DNA from: Acanthaster planci
Lineage: Eukaryota; Echinodermata; Asteroidea; Valvatida; Acanthasteridae
Direction of reading: 5' to 3'
NCBI RefSeq assembly: GCF_001949145.1
Contig: NW_019091367.1
Span: 1,735,699 to 1,764,595 of the forward strand
Length of the DNA: 28,897 nucleotides
The translations under genes were made by a program, and so were the position numbers. Positions 11,902 through 20,703 of this stretch are shown piece after piece. Position 1 is the first letter of the stretch, and each line of letters begins with the position of its first letter. The notes below the pieces were generated by a model. It worked only from the letters and a program-made list of their open reading frames with translations. It was not told the DNA's origin and did no database searches.

Positions 11902-12209
11902 NNNNNNNNNNNNNNNNNNNNNNNNNNNNNNNNNNNNNNNNNNNNNNNNNNNNNNNNNNNNNNNNNNNNNNNNNNNNNNNNNNNNNNNNNNNNNNNNNNN
12001 NNNNNNNNNNNNNNNNNNNNNNNNNNNNNNNNNNNNNNNNNNNNNNNNNNNNNNNNNNNNNNNNNNNNNNNNNNNNNNNNNNNNNNNNNNNNNNNNNNNN
12101 NNNNNNNNNNNNNNNNNNNNNNNNNNNNNNNNNNNNNNNNNNNNNNNNNNNNNNNNNNNNNNNNNNNNNNNNNNNNNNNNNNNNNNNNNNNNNNNNNNNN
12201 NNNNNNNNN
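11902..12209. other. Assembly gap (308 N)
   Basis: 308 consecutive N. The 11 bases before the gap (11891-11901) and after it (12210-12220) are identical, GGATGTGTTAC. The two contig ends may therefore overlap, or the gap may lie in a tandem repeat. Open frames called across it are meaningless. Confidence 0.98.
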
Positions 12210-12430
12210 GGATGTGTTACAGTCACGTACATGTTCATGCACCTGCAAATTAGAAAGGAATTTAAAGGAATGCAACATGGGAAGGGGTGAATGAGGATCA
12301 CTCAAGAGAATATTTGTACTTGTTTTTAGTAATGTACCTGTAAGCATTTAGAAAATCTGCATACATTTGTACATGTAGCTTTTTTTGTTGACAATGATTA
12401 ATGAACAGCATTCCTGCACTGTCTCCCTAG

Positions 12431-12478
12431 CTGCCTCTTTTATCTCTGAGGAGTCAAACGTTACATTATCAGTTGAAG
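12431..12478 (+). CDS. Candidate 16-codon mini-exon (linker between Ig and FN3 domains)
   Basis: A 48-nt segment with a good acceptor (pyrimidine-rich CTGTCTCCCTAG) and a near-consensus donor (GAAG|GTAAGA). It is phase 1 to phase 1, so it can be included or skipped without breaking the frame between the Ig exon (ends phase 1) and the first FN3 exon (starts phase 1). Included, it would read AASFISEESNVTLSVE, Ser/Glu-rich with the N-glycosylation site Asn-Val-Thr, a sensible extracellular linker. No stop appears in that phase. Against it, short phase-matched GT/AG pairs arise by chance in 14 kb of intron and it has no domain match. The sequence alone cannot tell whether it is constitutive, a cassette exon or false. 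Confidence 0.35.
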
Positions 12479-15400
12479 GTAAGATGCAGTCAACTTGTAG
12501 ACGTTAACAAAGTACTGACTACTTACATGTAAACATGTTTTGTTTTGTCTTTGAAAATAGTATATGTAGAATTATAGATGATCACTGTTGTTTCATTAAT
12601 GTACTCAGTGGCTCTTTTCACTTTTTGCTCTTCTCTACGTGTTTTTTTTCTCGCGCACCACTTTTTGACTTTTTTTTTTGAGAATTTTCTTGTGTCGCTG
12701 ATTTTGCCAAATTTCAATTTGCCAGTGTTTGTGTTCCACACTATGCAAATCCTCTTCTTTGCAATGCAAAACGCAGGCTTGCAAATCTTCGCATGGTTCT
12801 TTAGTGCATCAAAATGTGCAGGAGGCTGTTGATTCAAGCCCCACGTTACAGCTTAGGAGAAATTTTTTAAGTATTCCGGAAACACTACATAGCATTACTG
12901 AATGACAGAACGAAATAGCAACATTTCCATAACCCCACGTAAAATCCCAGAGAAGACTAAAAAGGTGTGTGAAACTGTTCTGATACACGTACCGGTACAT
13001 GTACTCATAAGCTTCTCCAGAAATTCTTGCCGGAGCACCTGTGGTTGTGAATGTGGAGAAAAAAAATGTGGCTTGCTCGATCTCTCTGGCATTAGTTTGA
13101 GTTAACTAGATATTTACAGAGTGCGGATCTCGACCATGTCCTGCAGCTCATGAATCAGCATTTATAAATCAATGAGGCTGAGGTAATAAGCGGACCGGTT
13201 TGGCAAGCTCCAATTCAATTACCACATCTTGGCTGCCTCAGCTGTCTTGCTGTACATTGTACAAATTGGTCTTTGCAGAACTCATGCAATAACAGTCGAC
13301 TGAAGTCTTTAAGTCGGAGCTTATACGGGGGGACATCAGGTGCATCAGGATAAAATGTTTTTGACTATCCGCCCCGAATTGAAGTGCACCCCCAAGTGGC
13401 AAAAGAAAGACAGGTGGTTGTAAGTTGTCCAAGCGAGTTCTTGTACTCGTTCTGCGTGTATACACAAAGACTATACATTAAGGAATAAAGTTGTTACGCG
13501 TACTCAGCGTGCTCGGCGTCAAAACACGCCATTGATCCCCATTATAAATGCGCAAGCTTATGCGGCGAGTCCCAAAAAAAAAAACCACGCCCTCTTTTGT
13601 TGCACTCAGAGCAGGTTTGAATCGTCTTGCATCCACATGGAGGCTCATGTTCCAGGACAGTGTGCACGTACATGTACCTAAGGGTACTTTCATTTTGTGT
13701 TTTTTCAGGCTGAGCAATTTTCTTTTCAAGGTGCCTGTACAACCACTTGGCAAAATCAGCGGCATGAAATTCCTCAAGCAGAGATTAACACTGTAGATGC
13801 ACCCTTCAGATTCGTTGCCTTCCTAGTCGTGTCTCATGTCAACATGTTGTCTGTCATTGCTTTTTCGTTTACACGTAGATTACTCACTCTGTGCTCACTT
13901 GTGAAATGCCTGACCAGCAAACTGAGATGAAAGTATCACCAATATATGAAGTGCCAAGATGTTGACACGTTTGAGTGGCCAAAACATGCCTTATACATGT
14001 ACATGTACAAGACTGGCAATATTGGTGCTTTCTGTTTTCCAATTTCAGCATTCAACCCTAACCCTTACATGTACATGTGTTCCGAGCACCTTTTACACAT
14101 GTACACACTGTACATTATACATGTACATGTACGGGTACTTCCTACCGTACGTGTGTGCAATTAAAGCATACAAAGGGGCTGTGTCGCTCAGTCCCAAGAA
14201 ATGTATGCTCAACAGAGGTTACTGTATTTTTTTTTTTTTTCAACACTGCTCTTGTGCATGGTTGACAGACAAAATACCAAAACTGATGGTGAGATTACCC
14301 GGTATTTAACAGAAGAAAACATAGGTTGTGTATTCTGTAACCTGTATGGTATAAACTTTGCCGTGCCCCGAGAGGAAGTTACACTGTACACTGTGACTCT
14401 GCGTGTCGCAGCTTGGCATATCAGATTGTGCAGTTGTCAGTATAGGTTGTCAGTACAGGTTGGTGTTGCACTGTCAGCTTACATCCGGATTTTCTGCCAA
14501 GTCACAGGAATCCCCAGGCAATCCCACAGTGGGGAAAGTTTTTTTTTAATTTTCCGCAAATGTCTTGAGTTTCTGTGGCTGCCAGTAACATAGGAAAAAC
14601 TATCAGAGGGGTCTGGGCTCCCTCTGATTGGCCTCTTGAAAAAGCGTGGCCATAACAGCATGCAAGATTTTGACTGTGCAATAACAATTGTGAAACTTCC
14701 TAAAAGTTTATTTAGCCCAAGCAAGGCCTGAGCAATGCATGCGTTTTCTTCACATTTGAATTTCATGTGGTTGCTTCCATTAATGCGCTTTGTAAACATA
14801 CAATTAGCACCAGCTATTTAACCACTAAGCAGAAATGTACATGTAGTTGGGTGCCGTGTTAAATCTCCATCCTTACTGTAGTTGGAATTGTACTCATATG
14901 GCTGTGCTTTCTACTTGTGTTTGTTGGAGTTGTACATGTTTTTGTAATCCATTTCCACAAAATGTAGAGCTACATGTATACAGGGGCAATCCTGTGCATT
15001 TCATGTGCATTTGAGGTCATCTTGGGACTGTCACTTAGAGATAGTCTGATGACTGTTTCACTGATATACATGTACCTGTGACCATAGTCACCTGACAAAG
15101 TGTAATTTTTTATCGCACAGGTTAAACAAGAATGTGTATCATTATTTGTAGATGTCGAATGTGAAGTCAAACCCCACATCATGTTAACCTCAGCGTTTTG
15201 TGGAAATGGTCTTGTCTCTTATGAATATTTCACAGAACTTTACTGGTACCTGCTTGCCTACTGGTGTTTCTAACATTCAGTTAATTTCCAAATTTACATA
15301 CAGTATTTACCCTCAGTTTCCTTTTTCCTGACATTGTTGAGAGTGAAATTTGATATCTAACCACAGTAACAGTTTACAGTTTCAGCAGCCATTACCGGTA

Positions 15401-15568
15401 TCATTATTACACCATGTCCGGAAGTTGTGGCACGCGGCTGAAAATAACACAGGCACTTACGGAAGCCACTCGCTAGCAGCTGTAGCTGCGTTTACTTTCC
15501 ATGGTGACGTGTGTAACTCCGTGCCACAGCCAATTGATTTGGACGCAGTCTTTTGGAGTTGACCAATT

Positions 15569-15680
15569 AATCCTCCAAAATTGAGCACAGTGTGCAGTTA
15601 ACCTGTGATGATCTTGTACTCGTCAATTAATTGACCTACATTGTAAAATGCAATAACCAGGTGTTGAATTTTGGAGGATT
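15569..15680. repeat. Small foldback: 14-bp inverted repeat
   Basis: AATCCTCCAAAATT at 15569-15582 is repeated exactly in inverted form at 15667-15680, with about 84 bp between. The inner part contains a second palindrome, GTCAATTAATTGAC. This is compatible with a small MITE-like element. No transposase or target duplication was recognised. Confidence 0.5.
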
Positions 15681-16821
15681 TGAGAGTTAAGGATTTTGGT
15701 AAATGGAAGCCATCCCTCGGTCAAGAAAAATGACCAGATCGTTGCCTGGCTTTGACTACTGATCACTTTGATTGGCTGCACCATTTTGTGATACTGGGTG
15801 ACTGTAATCTGCTCGGGCAGAGTCTGAGGCATGACTCGGACTATGTATGCGCATTTGTGAATGGACAGTTGAGCTTGCTATGTCAAGTTCTTTGAATCCT
15901 GAATTTGACCCAGGGCCCTCAGTACAGTACATTGTATATATGGGACAGAAGGGACCTGCTCATGCAACTGTGCAGAATCATTTCCTTCTTTGTGGAACTT
16001 GGTGATGCACGAGCACAATCTGAGATTACTCTCAGATTGAAAGTACCCTGTGTGCTGTTTTCAGACTACAGGGTCACATACGTGGCAAGGGCACATGTAG
16101 CAGTCAGCACACAAGCACTTTGCACCAGACAGCTCTAGATTTACACGATTACTCAAAAGACTGCACTTAAGTTGTCATCACCAGTCTATTCCTTCCACCA
16201 TGCATGCGGTGGTGTTCTCCTAAGGCACCTGTGCGTGCCCTTACCTTTCACCTGTTTCCTCCACTGGACCTGTCACTGCTGCCCTTATTTCTGATTTCCT
16301 TCCTTGGCCACTGCTGTGCCAGCAAGGCTAGAAGTCACCCGGAATTGGCGTGAAGAGCCAGGCTCGGCATTATAGGTTGGAGGAGGGGTGCTGGAGTGGG
16401 GTCGCAGGGGCCCAGAAATTACTCTGCGAGGGGGATCAAAGATTGTTACTTTGGAGGATCCGGGAGGGGAAGGGTTGAGTTTTCAAGGCGGATCAGTCAG
16501 GCATTGGGAATGAGGGAAAGGAATTTGAACCAAGGCGAGTGAAGTGCCCTCAGTGAGCTCTTCCCAACCTCATCCAACCTACATCTCATCAAGTAAAGCC
16601 TTAGCAAAAATTAAGATCTGGGATTTTTTAGTTAGAAATGCAAAGATGATACTTTATGCACATCGTGTGATATTGTGCACTGTTAAATCTGCAGCGCTTC
16701 CCTCCCATGGTACTTGAGGTACAGGTGACTTCTGACAAGTACTGGTATGTACATTCTGTTGAGAAAGCAAGGAAAGTTTGACCATCCTTGTTTTCCACTC
16801 TTACTTGGAGGAGAGAAAACC

Positions 16822-16866
16822 AAAATTCAGCAGAAACAACAAAATTTGTTGTTTCTGCTGAATTTT
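16822..16866. repeat. 45-bp near-perfect palindrome (22-bp arms, 1-nt centre)
   Basis: The left arm 16822-16843 (AAAATTCAGCAGAAACAAC and AAA) is the exact reverse complement of 16845-16866. Only A16844 is unpaired. Pairing resumes with ACC/GGT outside after one extra T. It lies 2 bp left of the inverted-repeat element that starts at 16869. Perfect arms of this length suggest a recent or selected structure. Confidence 0.9.
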
Positions 16867-16868
16867 TG

Positions 16869-17224
16869 GTCGTGTGCCCGGCAAAAGATCGTAAGCGCGC
16901 TTATGCCCTTTTGCCATGAAGCATGATCACAGTAGAAAAAATGTTCCCGGTAAAAGGGCGCAAGAAATACACTCTCTTTATTTAGTAAAAACGGATAAAA
17001 TTTACTACAAAATCACCACAGGCTGTGCAAAAAGCAACCTTTGAACAACTTATAAAACGACTTGAGAAAATGTTTTGGAACTATTTGCAAAGCAATCTTT
17101 ATATATCATTAAAATAAAACAGTTGCATGCAAATGTCCTTTCGCCTGGAAAATGTTTTTTGGCGACGATTATGCTTCCCGGCAAATGGTCATAAGCGCTT
17201 ACAACCTTCTTCCGGGCACACAAC
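16869..17224. mobile_element. 356-bp nonautonomous inverted-repeat DNA element (MITE)
   Basis: The left end (16869-16905) begins GTCGTGTGCCCGG and continues to GTAAGCGCGCTTATG. The reverse complement of the right end (17190-17224) begins GTTGTGTGCCCGG and continues to GTAAGCGCTTATG. They match over about 36 bp with a few substitutions and a 2-bp indel. Each end is itself self-complementary around TAAGCG(CG)CTTA, and the left end adds GCAAAAG/CTTTTGC pairing. The inside is AT-rich without an open frame. Internal CCCGGYAAAAG/CCCGGCAAA motifs repeat the end sequence at about 16948 and 17178. No clear target-site duplication is seen, so the superfamily is not assigned. Confidence 0.75.
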
Positions 17225-17302
17225 AAAATGTTTTCAAATAGTGGTCTTTTAATTTAAATGCTCACCCATTTTGGACTGTTGTTTGGTGTGTGATCCCTGC
17301 AG

Positions 17303-17411
17303 AACCAGTGCCACCTGGAAAACCAGTTGCCAGGGTGACCACCAAAGATTCCATCGACATCTCGTGGGCGGAGAGCAATGGTCCAGTTCTCTCCTACCAG
17401 GTTCTATACAG
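17303..17411 (+). CDS. Exon: first half of fibronectin type III domain 1
   Basis: 109-nt exon, phase 1 start and phase 2 end. The acceptor is GATCCCTGCAG|AA and the donor is ATACAG|GTTGGT. The product EPVPPGKPVARV, TTKDSIDISWAE, NGPVLSYQVLYR shows the FN3 hallmarks: a Pro-rich entry, the strand B Trp (SIDISW) and the strand C Tyr-x-Val-x-Tyr-Arg. The last two bases (AG) plus the first G of the next exon give Arg. An earlier GT at 17401 (TACCAG|GTTCTA) would leave the wrong phase for the exon at 18198, so 17411 is preferred. Reading past the donor soon leaves FN3 similarity. Confidence 0.88.
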
Positions 17412-18197
17412 GTTGGTGGGACAGCATGGAGTGTATGTAAGAAAAAGAAGAAACAATTGCCTGGATTATGTTGAAACACCCAGCAAGCCTGAGATCTAAT
17501 CTACCAATACCATACTTACCAAACCGGAGAAAACATCAGAAACGTGAGGAAGAACTTTCTCAAGGGCACTTTCGGCGGTGCCAGAAAAACATGGAAAATC
17601 CTAGATTTGTTGTAATCCTTGAAGAGGAATTAAGCATGCAAAGATCTCACAATGCATGAAGTTTGACATCTGTTCTTATGTACTTGGGGCTCTGTTCTGA
17701 AATTATTCAGGCCAGCCCATTTATTTTTGGATTAGTGATCCCCCAACTTTAATTTTGGGTGCTAAATGGAAAAAAGGCCATAGTCTGATTCATTTTTTCA
17801 TCTTGAGCTTGTGGTTATTGCATTATTATTATTATTGCACATTATTTAATGTAAAACTAAAGCCTAGATAATAAACTTTACTGTTTACAGCATTACAGCC
17901 GAGGAACCATCAGTTTTCCTGCCAATTCTCAGACCTGTACTAAGTTTCCTTGATTACTGAGTAATATACATGTACATGCAGAAAGACCAGCGGCCTACTT
18001 TGATTAGGAAGTGAATTTAACTTTTATTTTGTCTCAATCCTACAACATAGCTTCTTGAAAAACTCTCATCCTCAAAAATTGTAATAAAAAAGTGTGTGGC
18101 CTAATGAGTCTGCATTTGAATTTTGAATCCGCAAGACCAAACATCCCACTACCCTCTGTCCAAGTTTTATTTGCATTTGTTTGGTTCCCATCTTCAG
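17412..18197. other. Intron inside FN3 domain 1 (phase 2, 786 nt)
   Basis: AT-rich intron with no further gene signal. It carries a short ATT repeat at about 17822-17837 and one TACATGTACATG at about 17969. Confidence 0.8.
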
Positions 18198-18385
18198 GGA
18201 GGGTTCATCCACACCCGCACCGGGCGCAGCCCCAATGAGGACCCCTATCTCTCCAGGGCTGGAGACAAGCCTCCTGGTTCCCAACCTGATGCCTTACACA
18301 GAGTATAGCTTCTGGGTGGAGGCCAGCTACCGGGGGGGCTATACCAAGATGAGCGAGATGTCTGTGCTGTGGACAGCATCCGGAA
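18198..18385 (+). CDS. Exon: second half of fibronectin type III domain 1
   Basis: 188-nt exon, phase 2 start and phase 1 end, with acceptor CCCATCTTCAG|G and donor GGAA|GTGAGT. It encodes EGSSTPAPGAAP, a loop, then SLLVPNLMPYTEYSFWVEASY and MSVLWTAS. The pattern Leu-x-Pro-x-Thr-x-Tyr-x-Phe-x-Val-x-Ala is the E-F strand signature of FN3 domains. Together with 17303-17411 it makes a complete 99-codon domain that begins and ends in phase 1. The other two frames, although open, lack this signature. Confidence 0.9.
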
Positions 18386-20530
18386 GTGAGTCCTTAAACA
18401 GGCTTTGATCTTTACAGCGGCCACCAGCGGCCACTGCCGCGATACCCCGGTGAATTGCCATGATGCCCTTTAAAAATAATGCGTACCTTTCGGCCACTTG
18501 GCCGACGTGCCCCTCTTCAATGATGTACATTTTAAGGTTGTGTGTAAATTTCAAGTTAAGTCAAGTTAAGTCAAGGCTGTTAAAGTCACAACAAGTGAAA
18601 GTTTCAAAAGTGCCTTGTTGCCCTTTCATTTGGCCTTGGTGCCCTTTGGTTTTGGGGAGCATTCAAGGCCGAGTGGCCTTGACCCTCTTAAGCTTAAGGT
18701 TGAAACCTGCTTAAAAGCACTGGAATGATGTTCAATGACAGTTTACATGTACATCGCAGTCAAGAATAAGTTGCGATGTTCTTTAGATATCGATAAAAAT
18801 CTTGACTTAAGCCAGGTTTCCATACCAACATGAAGAGTCACAGAGAGCATTGGCAATCAGTCCCCAATGACATGCACTCATAGGAAAAGGCTTTATCATG
18901 ATTGATGCAAACGCGGATGTAGACAGTCAGGAAAGTTGGATCATCTTCAAGTTTGCCAACTGTCTGTGTCCAGACTCCAAAGTACCATATGCACACACAA
19001 ACAGACATGTCAGCCGACGGGCGTACGATGTGCCCTTTTCTCAGTTCCAATCTTTTTCTTACAGTAGATATAAAAAGCGTCACCCCAACTGTCGCCATGA
19101 ATAAAATCTATCAAATTGGAGTACTGGTTTGGCTTCAAGAGGTGGTACAGCCACCCAAACAAAGATATTTACATGTAACTGAAAAAAATTAGAGTTTTGG
19201 ATGTCATTTTGCTTGTGTTGTTCATAAGGATGTCACACAATTTCTCTTCCACACCTGTCTGCGTCTCTGCATCTTGTGTACTATTGGTGATCGTTACGAC
19301 TGTATGGATACTGGGCTTAAATTAATGTACAGATCATTGTATATGTAGGGAATACAGGCGATAGTCATGATTGCATTTTAATGTTAGAAAATGGGTAACA
19401 GTAGTGAACGTGTAAAGAGTGTGAAATCTTCAAGAGGTACCCATGGGGTGCAAACTTTCTGTCATGGGGGCACCTGAAGTTAATAAATTGCAGCCTGTAC
19501 ACAGGTCATTTACATTCCAAAATTTTGAGGGGAACGTTCGTTGTGTGGTCCCCCCCTCCCAGTTATGCTGCTGATAAGTAGAGATGAAATAAAGAGGAAA
19601 TTCCTTTCTTTACCATATATGCATCTCTGACATATCAGTTGATTTTGATGTCCTGTGGGACACGTGCACAGTATCGGCTCAGTTACAGTTGTGATTAGAT
19701 GGGAGACTTGAAGCGTTAAGTCACAAGGTACATGTATAAGATACCGGTATTACTTATCCCCGATGATCCTTAATTGCAGTTTGTCATTCAGAACATTACA
19801 ATATTTACGTTGTTGATGTTCTGATTGGCCAGCTACATGTACAAAATAAGAGAGCCTGCCAGGAAAAAGGTAAAGATCTTCAAATTTGTGAGAAAAAACT
19901 CTTCATACTGAGTTGATGTAAACTCTTGACCAGAACCGCACCCTTCCAACTCGAGCTTTGGGGCTACTTCTGATATTGGTGTGAAACAAGATACACCCGT
20001 TTGCCAGTCGTGGCACACAAAGCTCCACAGAGGCTGTGCCCGAGTATCCTCCTCTTGTGCTTCGCAAAGGCGGTTTTCCTCATCTTGGCTTCGTCCTTGC
20101 CTCTGGCCAAATAAGTCGGGCACGACTCAAATATGGATCAATCCGGTGTATGCACTGGTTCACACAACTGTACATGTATGTGCCAAAAGAAGATGATGGA
20201 AAAGTTGATTAAACTCAGACAATTGAATATTCAACTACGCCACTCACAGTGGGAACTCACAAGACAACTGATCATCTTCCAATTAGGTGATCAGATTGGA
20301 AATGTCAAATTCATTGCAAAGTAATCAGAAGATAGAGTTCAGTAGTGAGAAAGGCATGCTAAAGTACTTTTGGACTTGCACTCATCAGAGCATAAGTGCA
20401 AGAATGACATTAGACGCTAATTAACAATGCTTATGAGGCTGAAATCACATGTTCAAATACTAAATGTTAATAGGTCGACAGAAAGTAATCAGCTCTTTCT
20501 CATTTCCCTGTATTTGTCGCCATTTCTCAG
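18386..20530. other. Intron between FN3 domains 1 and 2 (phase 1, 2145 nt)
   Basis: Holds a 10-bp tandem repeat TCAAGTTAAG (18551-18575) and repeated TGCCCTTT motifs (about 18465, 18619 and 18639, the last two in TTGGCCTTGGTGCCCTTTGG). A GC-richer stretch with an open minus-strand frame lies at 19833-20123. No exon of the FN3 gene is missing here, because the flanking exons join in phase. Confidence 0.75.
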
Positions 20531-20703
20531 CTCCGACAGACGCCCCACAGAATGTCGCAGCCTCGGCCACAAGCGCGACCAGCATCCAGGTCTCATGGAG
20601 TGCGCCCCCAATCAGCTCACTGAATGGGGCCCTGGTAGGGTACAGGATCCGCCTCAGCCGCGAGGGGAATCCTGTCACAAAGACATCGGTCGGTCCAGGC
20701 ACG
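20531..20703 (+). CDS. Exon: first half of fibronectin type III domain 2
   Basis: 173-nt exon, phase 1 start and phase 0 end, with acceptor CATTTCTCAG|CT and donor GGCACG|GTGAGT. The product has PTDAPQNVAA, then TSIQVSWSAPP, then GALVGYRIRLSREG and TSVGPGT. These are the FN3 A strand with Ala-Pro-x-Asn-Val, the strand B Trp followed by Pro-Pro, and the strand C Gly-Tyr-x-Ile. The preceding exon contributes A to give Thr at the junction. GC content is high relative to the intron. Confidence 0.92.

Larger units (their letters stand above)
3293..12430. other. First part of a 14-kb intron, dense in palindromic GTACAT repeats
   Basis: No exon with matching phase and domain content is visible here, although the open frames were inspected. 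The region holds many GTACAT clusters, a candidate miniature transposon (4498-5123), a 26-bp palindrome (8565-8590), a two-copy 30-bp repeat (9601-9660), diverged direct repeats (10531-10577 and 10910-10960) and the assembly gap (11902-12209). Short homopolymers are common, for example ten C at about 11152. If the mini-exon at 12431 is false, the intron runs to 17302. Confidence 0.65.
12479..17302. other. Second part of the large intron
   Basis: No supported exon. GTACAT clusters continue to about 15 kb (13671-13678, 13994-14010, 14098-14130) and then become sparse. The stretch contains a 13-bp tandem repeat (14433-14463, GTTGTCAGTAYAG), a foldback (15569-15680), a near-perfect palindrome (16822-16866) and an inverted-repeat element (16869-17224). 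16150-16520 is GC-richer, but I found no phase-consistent exon there. Confidence 0.65.

Noticed and set aside
11642-12347. Several open frames of 130-200 codons
   Set aside because: They span the 308-N gap and are artefacts of unknown bases being read as open.
14201-14593. 130-codon plus-strand open frame
   Set aside because: It starts in a T-rich tract and shows no family motif or exon-like composition. Likely chance.
17400-17402. Alternative donor TACCAG|GTTCTA for the first FN3 exon
   Set aside because: It ends in phase 0, incompatible with the phase 2 start at 18198, and removes part of strand C.
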